DNA of 64,000 bases from Diphasiastrum complanatum (lineage: Eukaryota; Streptophyta; Lycopodiopsida; Lycopodiales; Lycopodiaceae): the NCBI GenBank assembly GCA_029204225.1, contig CM055111.1, positions 10,474,285 through 10,538,284 of the forward strand. The letters run 5' to 3'. Within the stretch, counting starts at the first letter, position 1; every line of letters starts with the position of its first letter. Below the pieces are notes generated by a model. That model worked only from the letters and a program-made list of their open reading frames with translations. It did not search any database and was not told the origin of the DNA. Shown piece after piece: positions 22,166 through 36,489 of this stretch. A program made the position numbers and the translations under genes.

Positions 22166-25100
22166 ACTCACTTAATTACTGGTCACAGCATACATGGTCG
22201 ACATAAAAGTGCAATGGACGTGTTCTTCAAAATCATGAAGGAGGATGGGTGGAAAGGTCTTTTTCGAGGTATTATTTTAGACATGCTTTTTAATTAGAAA
22301 AAATGAAGTAGTAAAACTAAGGATATGCAATATGTGTTTACTGGCTTATTCGTTACATTTGAACCTATATTGTTATGTCCATGACCAGGTTATAGGATAC
22401 AGTATACTCCTAGTCTTGGATACACGGTACTCCAGTGAAACAAGTTGTTAGTTATGCCACGTCATACTGGACGTGACCCGAAAGTAACTAATATCCTTGT
22501 GAGGCCCAGAACACACTAAATGGAGTTTAGACAAAGTATGAGACAGTGTATGCATGTGTAGAGTTATCAATAGCAATTCTATGAATAGTTGGTCCATGCA
22601 TAGGACTCTATTCTAGGTGAATCTATGTATAGGGAACATAGGGCTATGCATGGCTATGTGCCCAAGATGCTTTTGGCTCTATATAAGAGGTCCAAACTCG
22701 CCCTACTCATCATGGTTCTTGATTTATTGCCAGGCTCTCACTCTACATTCATGCTTCTTGTTCCTTGGCTTGGGGGTGAGGCTTTTAGAGATTGATTGGA
22801 TGCTTCTACTTGGTTAGGTGGTTTCTCCACAGTGTGTTATCCTTTGAGTTTAGGATTTGTAAGCAGGATCTAAGGAGATTCCCTTATATGTATATCCACA
22901 TCAATTTTCCCTGGCTGTTTAGTCATAGGGTCACCAGCTGATTCGATGATTTGAATCGGCGATTCCGATTCGAATTGGAATTGTATTTCGGTGCAACACT
23001 ATACAGTAGGCTAATTGATCAATCTCCCACGAATAATGGCTAACTAGTATGCAAATTTTCAAGTATCACCTCCTTTGCCACCTAAATCTGCAAACCATTC
23101 AGTACAACAAGAATTTTGGTATGTTTCAACTGGTACATCTGCTTGTTGTTCTTCCCCAGATCCATAACCTGCTTCTTTTCACCAAGTCTCTTCTGCAGAG
23201 ATGGCTGATATAGTGTACAGATTTTCTGCCTCAAGTGCAAAAGCCTGTACCATGAGGCACAAGATTGCACATATTCTCCTATTGCCACTGATGGTTTGCT
23301 TGGGGCTCATGAGCATGAGTCTGAGCATGTTATGAAGATCATTTATGAGTCATCAAGTGTGCATTCACATCTATTGATCGCCCAAAGTGCTCTGCTTCAA
23401 TGGCATAAACTGCAAAGGAAAGTGGCGCTCCTCCTCCTCTCCTCCATCAACTCTTGTGGCATCATCTATGGACATCTTCCTCTTTGTGACATATTTTCAC
23501 TCAGCAAAATTTCATGTCCCTCAACATATAGAGGATGTGCTAGTTTGGAGCCCAACCCCAATGGGAGATTAGGAAATCGTAACGTGGATATGTGCTCCTT
23601 TGAAACAGATCTGGTACCTTTTCATGATGGAGACTGAGATTCTTTGAGGGATAACTCAACGAACAGAGCTCATTTGTAGGAGGGCATGCAAGGTGTTATA
23701 TTGCTAATTATTATTGATATAGAGTGGGAGAATCATAATGGCCTGAACCTTTTTTTTAGTAGTCTATTGCTCTATTTTGCATGCATTTAAGTTTGTATTA
23801 AAGTTTAACCATCTTGTCATCTTCATGAGTTTTAGCCTCCAATACAATGTAAACATGCTTTTCAGTGCCAGTTAATCAACTTTGCAGTTTTTATTGTATT
23901 GCAAGGGAGTGAGTTATTTTTCATGAGCATTTTTAATTCGTATTGGAGTTAAACCATCTTGTCCATTCATGAGTGTTAGCCTCCAAATACAATGTAAATA
24001 TGCTTACCATAAGGCATTCAATTGAAACTTCAGTGCAGGTTGATTAACTTTGAAATTTTACTGTGATGCGAGGGAGTAAGTTATTATTCATGAGTGAAAA
24101 TGCTGGCAAATAGCCAAGTTCAATTTTAATCTGTTGGAAACTTGTCTTATAGGTAATGGAGTCAATTGTGTGAGGGTGGCCCCTTGTAAAGCAATTGAAT
24201 TATGTGTCTTCGAAATAGTGAAAAGGCTGCTGAACAAAGATGGTAATCCTTTGCAAAATGTTGCCGCTCCAGTTGCTGGGGGTGCAGCTGGCATGGCTGG
24301 CACTTTAGCCACATACCCTCTTGAAGTACTACGAACACGTATGGCAATACAGGTAAAAAATGGGTTCAGCTTTTGTAGTATTTAACTCTGGACATTGACG
24401 AAAAAGATCTATACATTTTCATTGGGAAAGCCCCACCTTTCATCTTCCTGACTTGAAACTCATTATGTTGGACTGCTTTTGCAGCCTGAACATTACAATG
24501 GCATGATCTCAGCTGTGACAAAGGTGCTAAGGGAGGAGGTGAGCACTCAATTTTGTTCTATTACTGTTGTATGTTCTGGAAGGTCTCTATTTTTTGAAAT
24601 GTTGCTTTTCAACTTAATGCCTGTCTTCCCCATACCTTGTTTCAGGGATTTGGTGCATTCTATTCAGGACTTGTACCCAGTTTAGTTGGAGTGTTTCCGT
24701 ACTCTGCCACCAATTACTTTGTCTATGATGGACTTCGAAGTACATATCGTCGTGCAACTGGAAATCAATCTATACCCACAGTTGTAACACTTCTATTTGG
24801 TGCAGTTGCTGCAGCAGCATCTAGTACTGTTACTTTTCCTTTGGAGGTATGTTAGTGCATCTAATATCAAATCAATGCAGCTTCTAAAACTTTTTTGAAT
24901 GCTTCTTCTTATCTTGAAAATGTTAAAGTTACTGATAGATCAGAGGCAATCAACATCTTATTGGAAGTCATGAAACTTTTCATTTTGTTGACTTTTATTT
25001 CCTTGGAAAATAATCCTCTATGGATGAGCATGGAGATCTTAGAGTACAGCTCAGACTCACATGGAGACGGCTTAATTCCAAAGGCGGGTTTGAGCACTTC

Positions 25101-27639
25101 TAAGGCAAAAGTAAGAAGCAAAAGGGGGTGGAGTTAAATGCCAGCCTGAGCTGGCTATCAGAGGCCAACTGCAGGCCTCAAACTCTTGGGCAACACAATG
25201 TGCAATTCTCATGTTCACACTCTCATGTGACCCATGGAGGGCTGGGAGTTGAGGCCTGCAGCTAACCCTGACAACCAGCTCAGCAGTTCCACCCAGAAAA
25301 AGGAGGTAGTCTTCGGGAAGAAAGTTAATGAGGCATGCCCATAGGAGGTCACCACGACTGACTCCTGCTCTAGTTGCAGCTTGTCACATCTGCAAAAAAT
25401 TTGATGCAGTTGTGATCGCACCTGTGAACAGCGAGCTCATTCGCATGTGCAAGTATGCAGCGACTCCCATTGCTCCTCGCTCTACGTTAACTTCATACAT
25501 GTAATTAAACAACACTAACATTTGTAGACAGCTGTTGTGGTATATTTGCTTGCTTATGAGACAAAGCAAGGTCTGTCGCTGGCTACAGTGTTGTATCTCC
25601 TATAAATGAACCCACTACAAGGATCCCTTTCCTAGCTAGTGATTCATGAAGAAGATGGTCTCCCTCAATCTAAGACAAAGCCTAGAGTATGTAGTCACAA
25701 TTTTTCACAGCTAAAATTCATTGGTCATTGTCAGGTGCAACAAGCTATGGTTGTCAGATGAGGAAAGGTAAAGTTTTGCAATCTTATTTCTATTTGTACA
25801 CCTACTTCTTACACTTTTTTATCTATTTCCATTTGTTTCAAGATTGATAAACTTAGAGAAGTGGGTTCTGGTACCAAAAACTATGACATGATCATGGAAG
25901 TGGTGAATCTTTTCTCATTCATGTAATCATTGATAATAGAGAAATAACATTGTGCTTTCAACTCCAATCATTGGAATGACTAACTTGTCCTAGTTGCAAT
26001 GGTGACTTTTGTGTGAATTATAGGTGCACAAACTTAGTTGATTCAGTTATGTAGTAAAGCCTATATCTGTGGACAATTAGCTTTCTTGGCCTGTAATTGT
26101 GAAAAGTTCGCAATGCTATCTCGATATGCTCAAGTGGTCTTGCCTCTCAGTTAATATAGATAAAAAACTTCTGATCTCCTTATCCAAAAATGGCAAGAGC
26201 AATGTCTCGTATAATGGGGCTCTGAAGCAGAAGTGGTGGAAGAATAAGTATGTAATTGTGGAATGCAAAATAAATTGTGGAACATTTTTTTGGAAAAAGT
26301 TGATGGCTGTTGGAAGGCTTTGGGAGAAGAATGGCAAGCTGTTGGAGGCCTTGCTAGGTTGCTACATTGATTCTTTCCTACAGAAGGTACATGGATGAAG
26401 ATTGAGAGAATTTAAAAAGCACCTAACCAATTTTATGGGATTTAAGTGAACCAGTCCTCACCCCATTGTACTATTTGAATTGAATTTCCTTCCATTTCAA
26501 GCTACAATAATCCTTAGGGTGGTTCATCAATATACTAAAGGAGAGCCACTACAAGGATTATTTCATAACTAGTCGTTTGATCTAAAGGAATGCCTTGCAC
26601 ATTGGAAGATTAAGCATGATGATTCGCCAAAGGAGATGGAAGAAGTCAAAGGTTTTTTTGAAGATTGATTTCATCCAATAGACGTGGGAAGATTCTTTGA
26701 AGGATGTGTTGCAATATATAGGCTTGTGGGTATTGTATCAATTCCAATGTTGAGGCCTTGCCCAAACAACAATCTTTACAAAAGAGAACCATGTTCTTTC
26801 TTTAGAAATGATGAGCTTGCATGACTGAAGATCAGAACTGGGAGGTGATGCCATCCAAGACTCCACTTGGAACGTCATCTTCTAGGCTCACAAAGACACA
26901 GGGATCTTCTTTCACCAATTTGTCTATACATTTTTTTGACATAAGATCAATCATGATGGTAGTTTGTTATGAGGTATGTCTTTCAGTCACAAAAACTGGT
27001 GATATTCTTGTGTTATGCTATTGCTGTAGGTTCTTTCGATGGCTGTAGATGCTTTTGACAAGAGCTAATTGATAAAAAGTTTCTATGTACTTACTGCCGT
27101 TAATAAGTCGTTGATCTTCCAAGGTTGTTGACAACATTTTATTTCACACACACAGACATATATATATATTAGGAGGTGCTTTTGTCTCTGTGCAGCTTAT
27201 TTTGATGATCTGAAATTATCCTGTTTCTTGTTTTGACTTTCATATTTTTTTTAATGTATACTTTTCTAAGAAGTCAACATTTTGCTCAAAAACTCCGGTA
27301 TAATTCCAGATGTGTGTGTCCTTTGGTAGAGACTAGCTGCAGGTGTTAATGTTACATCCTTAACTGAACCTTTAACTTTGTGCACAGGTTGCAAGAAAGC
27401 AACTGCAATTAGGAACTAAAGGACTAGTGACGCATAGAAGTGCAGTCAGTGTGATAAGAGAAATCTACTCCAAAGAAGGATTTTGGGCATTGTATAGGGG
27501 GCTCGGAACAACTTGGCTGAAGCTTGTTCCTGCTGCTGGAATTGCCTTTGTATGCTATGAAGCGGCTCGAATCGCTTTAGAGGTGGATGATGCATTTCAA
27601 GGAAAGTCAAGAACTTCCAGACTGGCTCAAAAAAAATAA
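22166..27639 (+). CDS. BRITTLE1-like mitochondrial-carrier-family adenine nucleotide transporter, 3' exons
   Basis: Visible exons are 22166-22268, 24153-24352, 24485-24538, 24646-24846 and 27388-27639, all with AG/GT borders and consistent phase, ending in TAA. Together they give about 270 residues. Carrier signature motifs are YPLEVLRTR in exon 24153-24352 and FPLEVARKQ spanning 24846/27388. Other family features are GLFRGNGVNCVRVAPCKAIEL, PSLVGVFPYSATNYFVYDGLR and KLVPAAGIAFVCYEA. The first repeat (normally with APLETIR) should be in an upstream exon that I did not find. Best match from family knowledge is the plant BT1 group, which moves adenine nucleotides or ADP-glucose across plastid or mitochondrial inner membranes. 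Substrate and location cannot be decided. The exons show no damage, so this looks functional if the 5' part exists. Confidence 0.88.
23215..23265 (+). pseudogene. CCHC zinc-knuckle fragment in a carrier intron
   Basis: One frame encodes FCLKCKSLYHEAQDC, a CX2CX4HX4C knuckle, within the intron 22269-24152. Such knuckles occur in gag and in plant LINE ORF1 proteins. No other domain of either is nearby, so it is a relic of a retroelement. Confidence 0.5.
24847..27387 (+). other. 2.5-kb intron of the carrier gene
   Basis: The donor is GTATGT and the acceptor GCACAG. Small open frames inside (for example 26099-26398) show no recognisable motif. A short TA stretch lies near 27160. Confidence 0.7.
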
Positions 27640-28939
27640 GGATAAGACTAGAAGCCTGTTTTCTACACAAGTGTGCAGAGTCAGTTGTCCACTGCTGTTA
27701 CAAGGCCTTGCGACATTTGTGAGTACAGTTTTGAAGGTCGTATAGGCGTATTACTATAAGGGCTACTTCAAGGTGCTGACAAAAAGCACATTCACGTTAC
27801 AGCTGCTCAATTTTGTGGGTTTTGGTGATGTGTAGCAATTTCTGATGGTAAAATTTCAACCTTTTAAAAGGCTGGTTATGTAGGCATTCAAATAACTTGA
27901 TCCCAATCATGTGCAGTAGACACAGTTGACTTCTAGTAAACTTTGGAAAAACAATCCAAAAACAATGTTTAGGAACACATTGAGATTACAAGACCTTGGG
28001 ACAATTGTAAGCATCCTAAGGTACTACACTGATTTCTATGATTGTAGAGGCTTAATTATTGCTATAAATGTTTAGTGAATGCTTTTAGTAGAGGACATAA
28101 CCTGCAAGATTGGAAGTTGCAGTACAATATGAGAAAGGGACATGGTGTACTCAAAGATTTCATGCAGAGATTACGAAAGCTTGACCTTAATAAGTGCATG
28201 CACCCACTTTTATGCAAACTTCATCCTTTTTATACCATCTCTAACATTAACCAAGTCGAAGCACATTCATCGCTCTAGGCATTCCAACAACAAGTCCGAT
28301 TGTGCATGCAGTCGACAAAACAGTGTTTTTATATGCAATCTTTAACTTATATGGGCTATCAGTTAAATTGCCTGATTTTAAGATAGCACTTTGCATGCAT
28401 TTGCTATATTGGAAAACTTGGGAATTGACATTTTGAAATGTGAACTACATAAGTGTAGTACTCAAGTTATGGTTCACTTTTGATGTGCCTTCCCATGCGC
28501 ACAAATGGGAGCAAACTCGAGACCTCAAAATGAAGAACGAAATCATAGCCCATATGTCAGGGACAGGTTCTGGTTCTAAACCTTGTTAATTACATGGGTG
28601 AAATCATAATCTGCACAGGTATCCAACAATGTTGTCGTTTACTGCTGGTCTGTATATCTTTGACTATAATAGAATTCAGGTTTAGACATTAGATGGCCAA
28701 AAATGATGAAGAGTTAAATCAAGTTAGTTGGTTAATCGTCCACTCTTACTCAAGAAGACTATTGACAATGTTGCCTACATCATACTCCAATACATGTATA
28801 TTCACTTGATGCATATTATGTTGGAGAAACGTTTTTTATTCTTAATCTTGAACAATTGTTTATTTCTCTCATAGTTATTATTACACAAAGCATATGTCAT
28901 CAAACTTGGAAATAATACATGTTAATCAATCATGTAGAC
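27640..28939. other. 3' flank of the carrier gene and intergenic DNA
   Basis: AT-rich DNA without a recognisable coding region. The 3' untranslated region of the carrier gene must start here; no single poly(A) signal stands out. Confidence 0.5.
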
Positions 28940-29247
28940 CTATGTTGCAGCGGATCGCGTTCCGCTGCAACAACGATCCGGAACGAGCGTCCTGGACAGC
29001 GGATCACTTTTTTTTAAATGAATTTTTCTCATAAAAGTCCAAAAAAAAAACCTTCACTAAACAGCCTAAAAAAACGGTTAATAGGAGTAGAAATTTTTTT
29101 ACATTTTGTCTAACAATTTCGCACACAAATAAATCTGTTTTTTTTTGGAAATTTAAAAAAGAAATGTCGAGCATGTTCCGGGAAACCCTAATGGGATTTC
29201 CAGGATTGCATTCTGGATTGCATTTCGGATCGGAATGTGCAACTTTG
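28940..29247. mobile_element. 308-bp hAT-like miniature element
   Basis: The left end is CTATGTTGCAGCGG and the right end, read inward, CAAAGTTGCACATT. Flanking octamers are ATGTAGAC and ATGTAGAA (7 of 8 identical). Subterminal GATCCGGAACG and GGATCGGAAT motifs recur near both ends. There is no coding capacity. The GTTGCAGCG core matches the ends of the 790-bp element at 36490. Confidence 0.6.
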
Positions 29248-29255
29248 ATGTAGAA

Positions 29256-31800
29256 ATTAATAATTTGACCCTGTGTTTGTGTACAAACTCATATCAAGAT
29301 TTGGAGCCCTATATATATGGCATAAAAGCAACCAAACTCAAAGTCAATGAAATCAAGACATGTGAGAACACACTATTTTGGCATATGGAGGTATAGCTAG
29401 GCGGTTTTTTTATTGCATCTAGTAGTTTACTTTAGTTGCATAGCGAACTTTGTCTATATTTGACAATAAGTAATAGTCACAGAAGTGTTGAGATCTTTTG
29501 GTGATTATTGTTAGATACAAGGTAGGAAGGAGATGTCTTGAAGAGTAGAGAGCTCATCTTGGTCATTATGTAGAGAGTGGCAATTTTGCAAGAGCTCAAG
29601 CGAGGAATTTTGTTAACGATACAATAAAGAGTACCTAGAAAGTAATTTTCTATAATCTTGCAGATTGGTACTTGTCTTGTGCATGCATGCATTGAGCATC
29701 GATTTGTTAAGTAGGATCTAATTGCATTTGTCTACAAACTCACTGAGAGTTTTGTGAAATCAAAATAAGCTTCAAAGGATTGTTGGTTGTTTGTTTGCAT
29801 GTATATTTCAAGTGGAAATCTTAGCTTGCTTGTAAATCTGTTGGGAGAAATTGTAGGAATCAAAGCCATCTACCTCATGAAAGTACCATTGATAGTATCC
29901 AATCTAGAAGCATGTGAAATCAAGTATTGTCAATCCTTGAAAAAACCGAAGATTAGATCTTAGATGCATGTGTTTGCTAATAGTTATCGATGAAACTTGT
30001 TTGTTATCTGTACAAAACTTGGTAAGGTTTTGTATCAATTTTATCTCAACCTAGATTCAAGCATTCACAAACCAAAAAGGCAACAAGTCAACACATGGCA
30101 AGAGGCCATAGAAAAACATGAAATCAGATTTTTAATAATCTACCGTTTGTATTCTAGTCAAAGCATCTATTAGGAGATTAAAGCACACTTATCAACAACT
30201 TTTTTTTTTTTCAATATATATATATATATATATATATCTATATATATTTAAACTTATGTACAGTTTTGCGCATGTGTATTGGTGCACCATGCATCCTCCT
30301 TCCCTCACTCATGCATACACGATTTTTTTACTAAAAATGATGGGGAGGGAGATGCATGTATGGGAAAAAGGATACATGGCCTTCATCCCCATGCATGTAT
30401 ATAAGGGCCCTTTAACTAAATTTGAACGTTGTATATTTCCTCCGTTTGCCTCCTATATTTCATCTCTTTGTATATTTTCCCCCTTTTCTCTCTTCCATGA
30501 CCGTTTTCTCTCTTCCATGTGAGGATGAGGCACCGACCACGGCTGATCTTTGAGGCCGATATCCATAGCAAGGGCGTCAATCAGGTTTGGGCGGATCTCC
30601 ACAGCAAATAAAGCAAAGCACAAAACTAAACTGAGGAAAGAAAAAATGAGGAAATATCAAGGGAAAGGTAAGGCGCCTGTCTAATATGAGGTGAATGGAG
30701 CACTGAATGGAGCACTCTTGCACGCGGAGGTGCGGATGACTCGCCATATCCTTTTATTCAACATTTTCCCTTAAGTTTGATCTTCCTGTTGCCGTAGTTT
30801 TGCGTCTATTCACTCTGGTTTGGGCTGCACTTTGCCTGTATGTTTTGAAAAAGCGTTGCAGTCCCTCTGATGCGTATCATTGTCACATGCTAGGATGATT
30901 ACACAAGTTTTGGTCCCACAGAAATCTCAGGTTTTCTGTTGTATTTCGAATTTGTTTACGTTCGTAGCTTAAATGAGAGACATTGCTTCATATGCATGTC
31001 ACATCTTGCCATGTTACTTTCACGAGCTGCTTCAGGGAGGCTCGGATATCTCAGGTCTGTATATCTCATGCATTTTAGATGCCAGAAAATGAATTCATGA
31101 TCTAAAAAATTGGTATGTGGTTTAGAAAGGCATAGGGCTTCTGGAAGTGAGGGCATCGAGCACCCATAACCTTCATCTATCTCACAATTGCAAGAGAATA
31201 ACATAGCAGCAGATCAGCCCTTTTAAAACTACATGTCAGGCTTTCACAACATAGACAAAACAAGAACCAACAATCAAAACATCTGAATATCAGTCAACCC
31301 AGGCATGAAACTTCACATGATTTTTTGTGGCCATGTTCCTCTATGAATCAGATGCTACACAGGTGCAGGACTGCCGGTTTGGCTTGAATAGACCATAATA
31401 ATCAAAAGTTCTCATACACGTGAATTCTGTGGTAGAACATCAATCCATCTCAAGAACAGAGGTCAAAGAATATATCAAGACTTCAGCGTACCAAATTGGG
31501 CTGTCTTCCAATGACTGCTATTGGAGGCACTACAAGTATTCAAAGAGGTGCATCAGTTACAAATGAAATTATGGCAGGTTCTTCCATCAAACCTTGGCCT
31601 AAGATCTATTTCTTCCAACAGGAAATGATGAATTCATGGTAACAGGTCACTTAATCAATAGATTGCTCATGGATTTGATCCACGCAACACCTCCTACATT
31701 ATGCACTTGGTTTTTGCACATATTCACCAATGAAAGAGTGTCTTAAACCAAAAACGTCTGGCTTAAATGGACCACAACAATCAAACTTGGCCGATACAAC
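29256..31800. other. Intergenic DNA without a recognisable gene
   Basis: AT-rich sequence with a (TA)n near 30217-30250. A GC-richer patch at 30525-30760 contains a 28-codon open frame starting at ATG 30525 (MRHRPRLIFEAD), too short to judge. Nothing else can be supported. Confidence 0.4.
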
Positions 31801-32160
31801 ATGAATGCTGCAAAAATCAAATGCTGGCCAGGGATCTACAAGGCCTTGCATTGCAGTCGCCTTCCATCTGCCGCAGATTTGTTGGCTGCCCAGAGAATTT
31901 TCTTCAATGTTTGCCCCTTCTTGAAGTTTGTATTCCTGACTGTGAATCAAGCCATTCTAGATGCCATGGAAGGCGAGAAGGTGGTCCATTGGTGGGACTT
32001 GGAAGCCAGCGATGTGGTGCAATGGCTGATGCTGCTGCAATCTTTCAGCAAACGTGCGAAAGGGCCTCCTCACCTGTGAATAACGATTGTGAGCGAGAGG
32101 AAGGAGGTGCTGCATCAGATGGCGCAGAGGCTATAAGAGGACGTCCATGTGTCTGATGAG
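31801..32160 (+). pseudogene. GRAS-family transcription regulator fragment (SCL3-like), degenerate
   Basis: The frame 31801-32079 encodes SWPGIYKAL-like sequence (here CWPGIYKAL), then FFNVCPFLKF, NQAILDAMEGEKVVHWWDLEA and QWLMLLQSFSKRAKGPPHL. This is the VHIID region of GRAS proteins, here VHWWD. A TGA at 32077-32079 falls exactly where the family has the Arg of HLRIT; the frame then continues with ITIVSERKEVLHQMAQRL to a TAA. N-terminal and C-terminal parts of the GRAS domain are absent. GRAS proteins of the SCL3 type act in gibberellin and root development signalling. Truncation and two stops make this a pseudogene; the lack of introns is not informative, because many GRAS genes have none. 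Confidence 0.82.
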
Positions 32161-33750
<1,590 letters not shown>

Positions 33751-34965
33751 ATTGAGGCGGATTTATCTTGATCTTTTGTATATTTTTCGACCCAAAGTAA
33801 AATCCGACCCTTTGTACTATTAACTCAAAATTTTTCCAAGGACTCGAATTTTTCTAAAGACTCAAATATTTCCAAAAGTTCGAATTTTTCAAAAGATTTG
33901 GATTTTTCAAAAGACTCAAATTTTTTAAAAGATTCGAGTTTTTCAAAAGATTTGAATTTTTCAAAAGACTCGAGTTTTTCCAAAGACTCGAATTTATCAA
34001 AGATTCAAATTTTTCCAAAGACATGAATTTTTTGGAAAACTTTTTCCAAAGGATCGAAACTTTTAGACCCAACGTTGAACTTGGCAATGAAGGATTTTTA
34101 GACCTTGGATCGAATCGGATCGAGGCGGATTTATTTTGATCCTTTGTATATTTTTCGACTCAGAGTAAAATTTGAACCTTTGTATATTTTCGACTCTTTG
34201 TACTGTCAACTCAGAATTTTTTCAAAGACTCGATTTTTTTTAAAGATTCGAATTTTTTTGAAGACTCGAATTTTTTCAAAGGATCGAATTTTTCCAAAGG
34301 ATTGAATTTTTTTTCGAAGAATCGAATTTTTCCAAAGACTCGATTTTTTTTCAAAGACTCCAACTTTTTCGACTCAATGTTGAGCTTGGCAAAGAAGGAT
34401 TTTCAGACTCTGGACCGGATCGGATCAAGGCGGATTTATTTTGACCATCTGTATATTTTTTGACTCTGAGTAAAATCCGACCCTTTGTATTGTCAATTCG
34501 AAATTTTTCCAAAGACTTGAATTTTTTCCTAGACTCGAATTATTTTAATGACTCGATTTTTTTCAAAGATTCGAATTTTCCAAAGAATCAAATTTTTTTC
34601 AAAGACTTGAATTTTTCAAAGAAGGATTTTTCAAATTTGGATCGGATCAGATCGAGGCGAATTTATTCCGACTCTTTGTATATTTTTCGACCCAAAGTAA
34701 AATACAACCCTTTGTATATTTTTTGACCCCTTGTAAAATAAGACTCGTATTTTCTCAAAAATTCGAATTTTTCCATGGATTCGAATTTTTTAAAGACTCG
34801 ATTTTTTCAAAGATTGAATTTTTCAAAGACTCAAATTTTTTCGAAGATTCCAATTTCTCAATACTCGAATTTTTCCAAAGGATCGAATTTTTTCGGAGAT
34901 TCAAATTTTTTCGAAGATTCGAATTTTTCTGAAGATTCAAAAATCTCTTTTCAACAAGGATAATG
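33751..34965. repeat. Satellite-like array: AAAGACTCGAATTTTT minisatellite within a larger repeat
   Basis: A longer sequence block (GGATCGAGGCGGATTTATTTTGATCCTTTGTATATTTTTCGAC type) recurs at about 33752, 34110, 34415 and 34640. The intervals are filled by degenerate 16-18-bp units of the type TTTTTCAAAGACTCGAA. Open frames here encode only repetitive FSKDSNF-like peptides and are not genes. Confidence 0.85.
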
Positions 34966-35766
34966 TTGGGTCAAAAAAAATTTGACACGGGATTTTTTGA
35001 TCTTGCGTTTTGTACAATTTTCAAAATGCTCATTATTGAGGCCGAGCATCGAATTCCAACAAAACACACATACATACCACATGCATGAACAAGATATTCA
35101 CTTTGAACTGTGGGTCATCCGTTAACACACATCTGCAAACATAGATCGTCTACCACCTATCAACATTTTATTAAGATACTCCCTGTGCTATTGTTGAACA
35201 TGATTAAATTTTGACCCCTACTAAGGTCGAGATGTGTGAGATATGTTAGATATTCAAGATGCGAGATGTGCGAGATCGGCCATCATCCAAATCATCGGCA
35301 TAACCCAGATTGTCGGCGGCTAACTAAATCTGCACCATATTCGTACGATCATCGGTCGTCCATCCAAACCATTGGCCGCCATCCAAAATTTTGGCTAACT
35401 GTCACTGACAACTTTTGACCCAAACCATAAAAAAATGTATAGTTCTAGATATTCAACTTCTACTATTTTCCACAATCATTGCAAGGATGGGATTAGTAGA
35501 TATGCTCCCTCATAGAGCATGGATGCTAGACGGAAAAAACTTTGGGTAAAACTTTTTGTTCATGATTTATGGGTAAAACTTTGGTAATTCAAAATAAATA
35601 AGAAAGCCATGTATGTTTATTTTTAATGGAATGGAGGCACCCCCTTGTTTTATATATCTATACACACACACACACATTTTAACCTTCTTAATTGTTTTTT
35701 AGGGGCATGGTTACACAATTTTTTTATTCGAAGTTGAAGAGTTATGAGCATACAAGTTATTCGCCC

Positions 35767-35802
<36 letters not shown>

Positions 35803-36481
35803 CAAGCATTTATTGCAAGAAGTTTAACTATGTGACGCACTAATATTGTTCATGCAGAAATTTGAGAACCTAATCATGCACTGATTGACTGTTTTATCTC
35901 CAAAATTGCTTTTATGATGATGTTTTCCTCACTAATTCGGTTGTTCTATTTCTTTATGAATGAGGAGTCTCCACCATCATCCGATCACTGGTACCTACGC
36001 CCTAATAACAAAGTTAGATCAGCTACAACGCTTGGAATGCTCTATTTTTGGATCATAGATGCGAACGATAATCAAAGACGAAAGAAGGCGCAACGACAGC
36101 AACGAGCCTGGATCAAAGTTGTTAATGATGCTCACAGATATTGGAAATCAGCAACTATCATATTAGGTAGAATCCACCTGATTTTTGGAGCTACCAGTAA
36201 ATAGTAATTGTTGTCACTATGTCATTAATTTAGGGAGATAGGAGAACTGAGAATAAATACAGGTGTTACATTGGGCACTTTGTTTGTGGAGTGTAGTGTG
36301 TGAATTGGGAGCATAGCTCGTACTACGCAACTCTGATTGTTATTGCGTAAACACACTGTGTGTGTGATCAAAGTGTGTAGCACTTGCTTTGTTTATGTAA
36401 ATAAGTGTGTTGAGAGCAAGAGGCACATTTGTGTGAATGTTATTTATGATTCAGTTCATGCTTCCTTTTGTATGGGCTACA
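34966..36481. other. Intergenic DNA without a recognisable gene
   Basis: A CT tract lies at 35770-35799 and a short (CA)n near 35665. A 96-codon frame at 35914-36204 is basic in its second half (RRKKAQRQQRAW) but has no recognisable family. Nothing else can be supported. Confidence 0.4.
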
Positions 36482-36489
36482 GATCAGAG

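Noticed and set aside
26099-26398. 99-codon frame in the large carrier intron
   Set aside because: No recognisable domain and a competing frame on the other strand; lies between well-supported splice sites.
33854-34087. Minus-strand frame with repeated SLLKNSNLLKN
   Set aside because: A product of the 16-18-bp minisatellite, not a gene.
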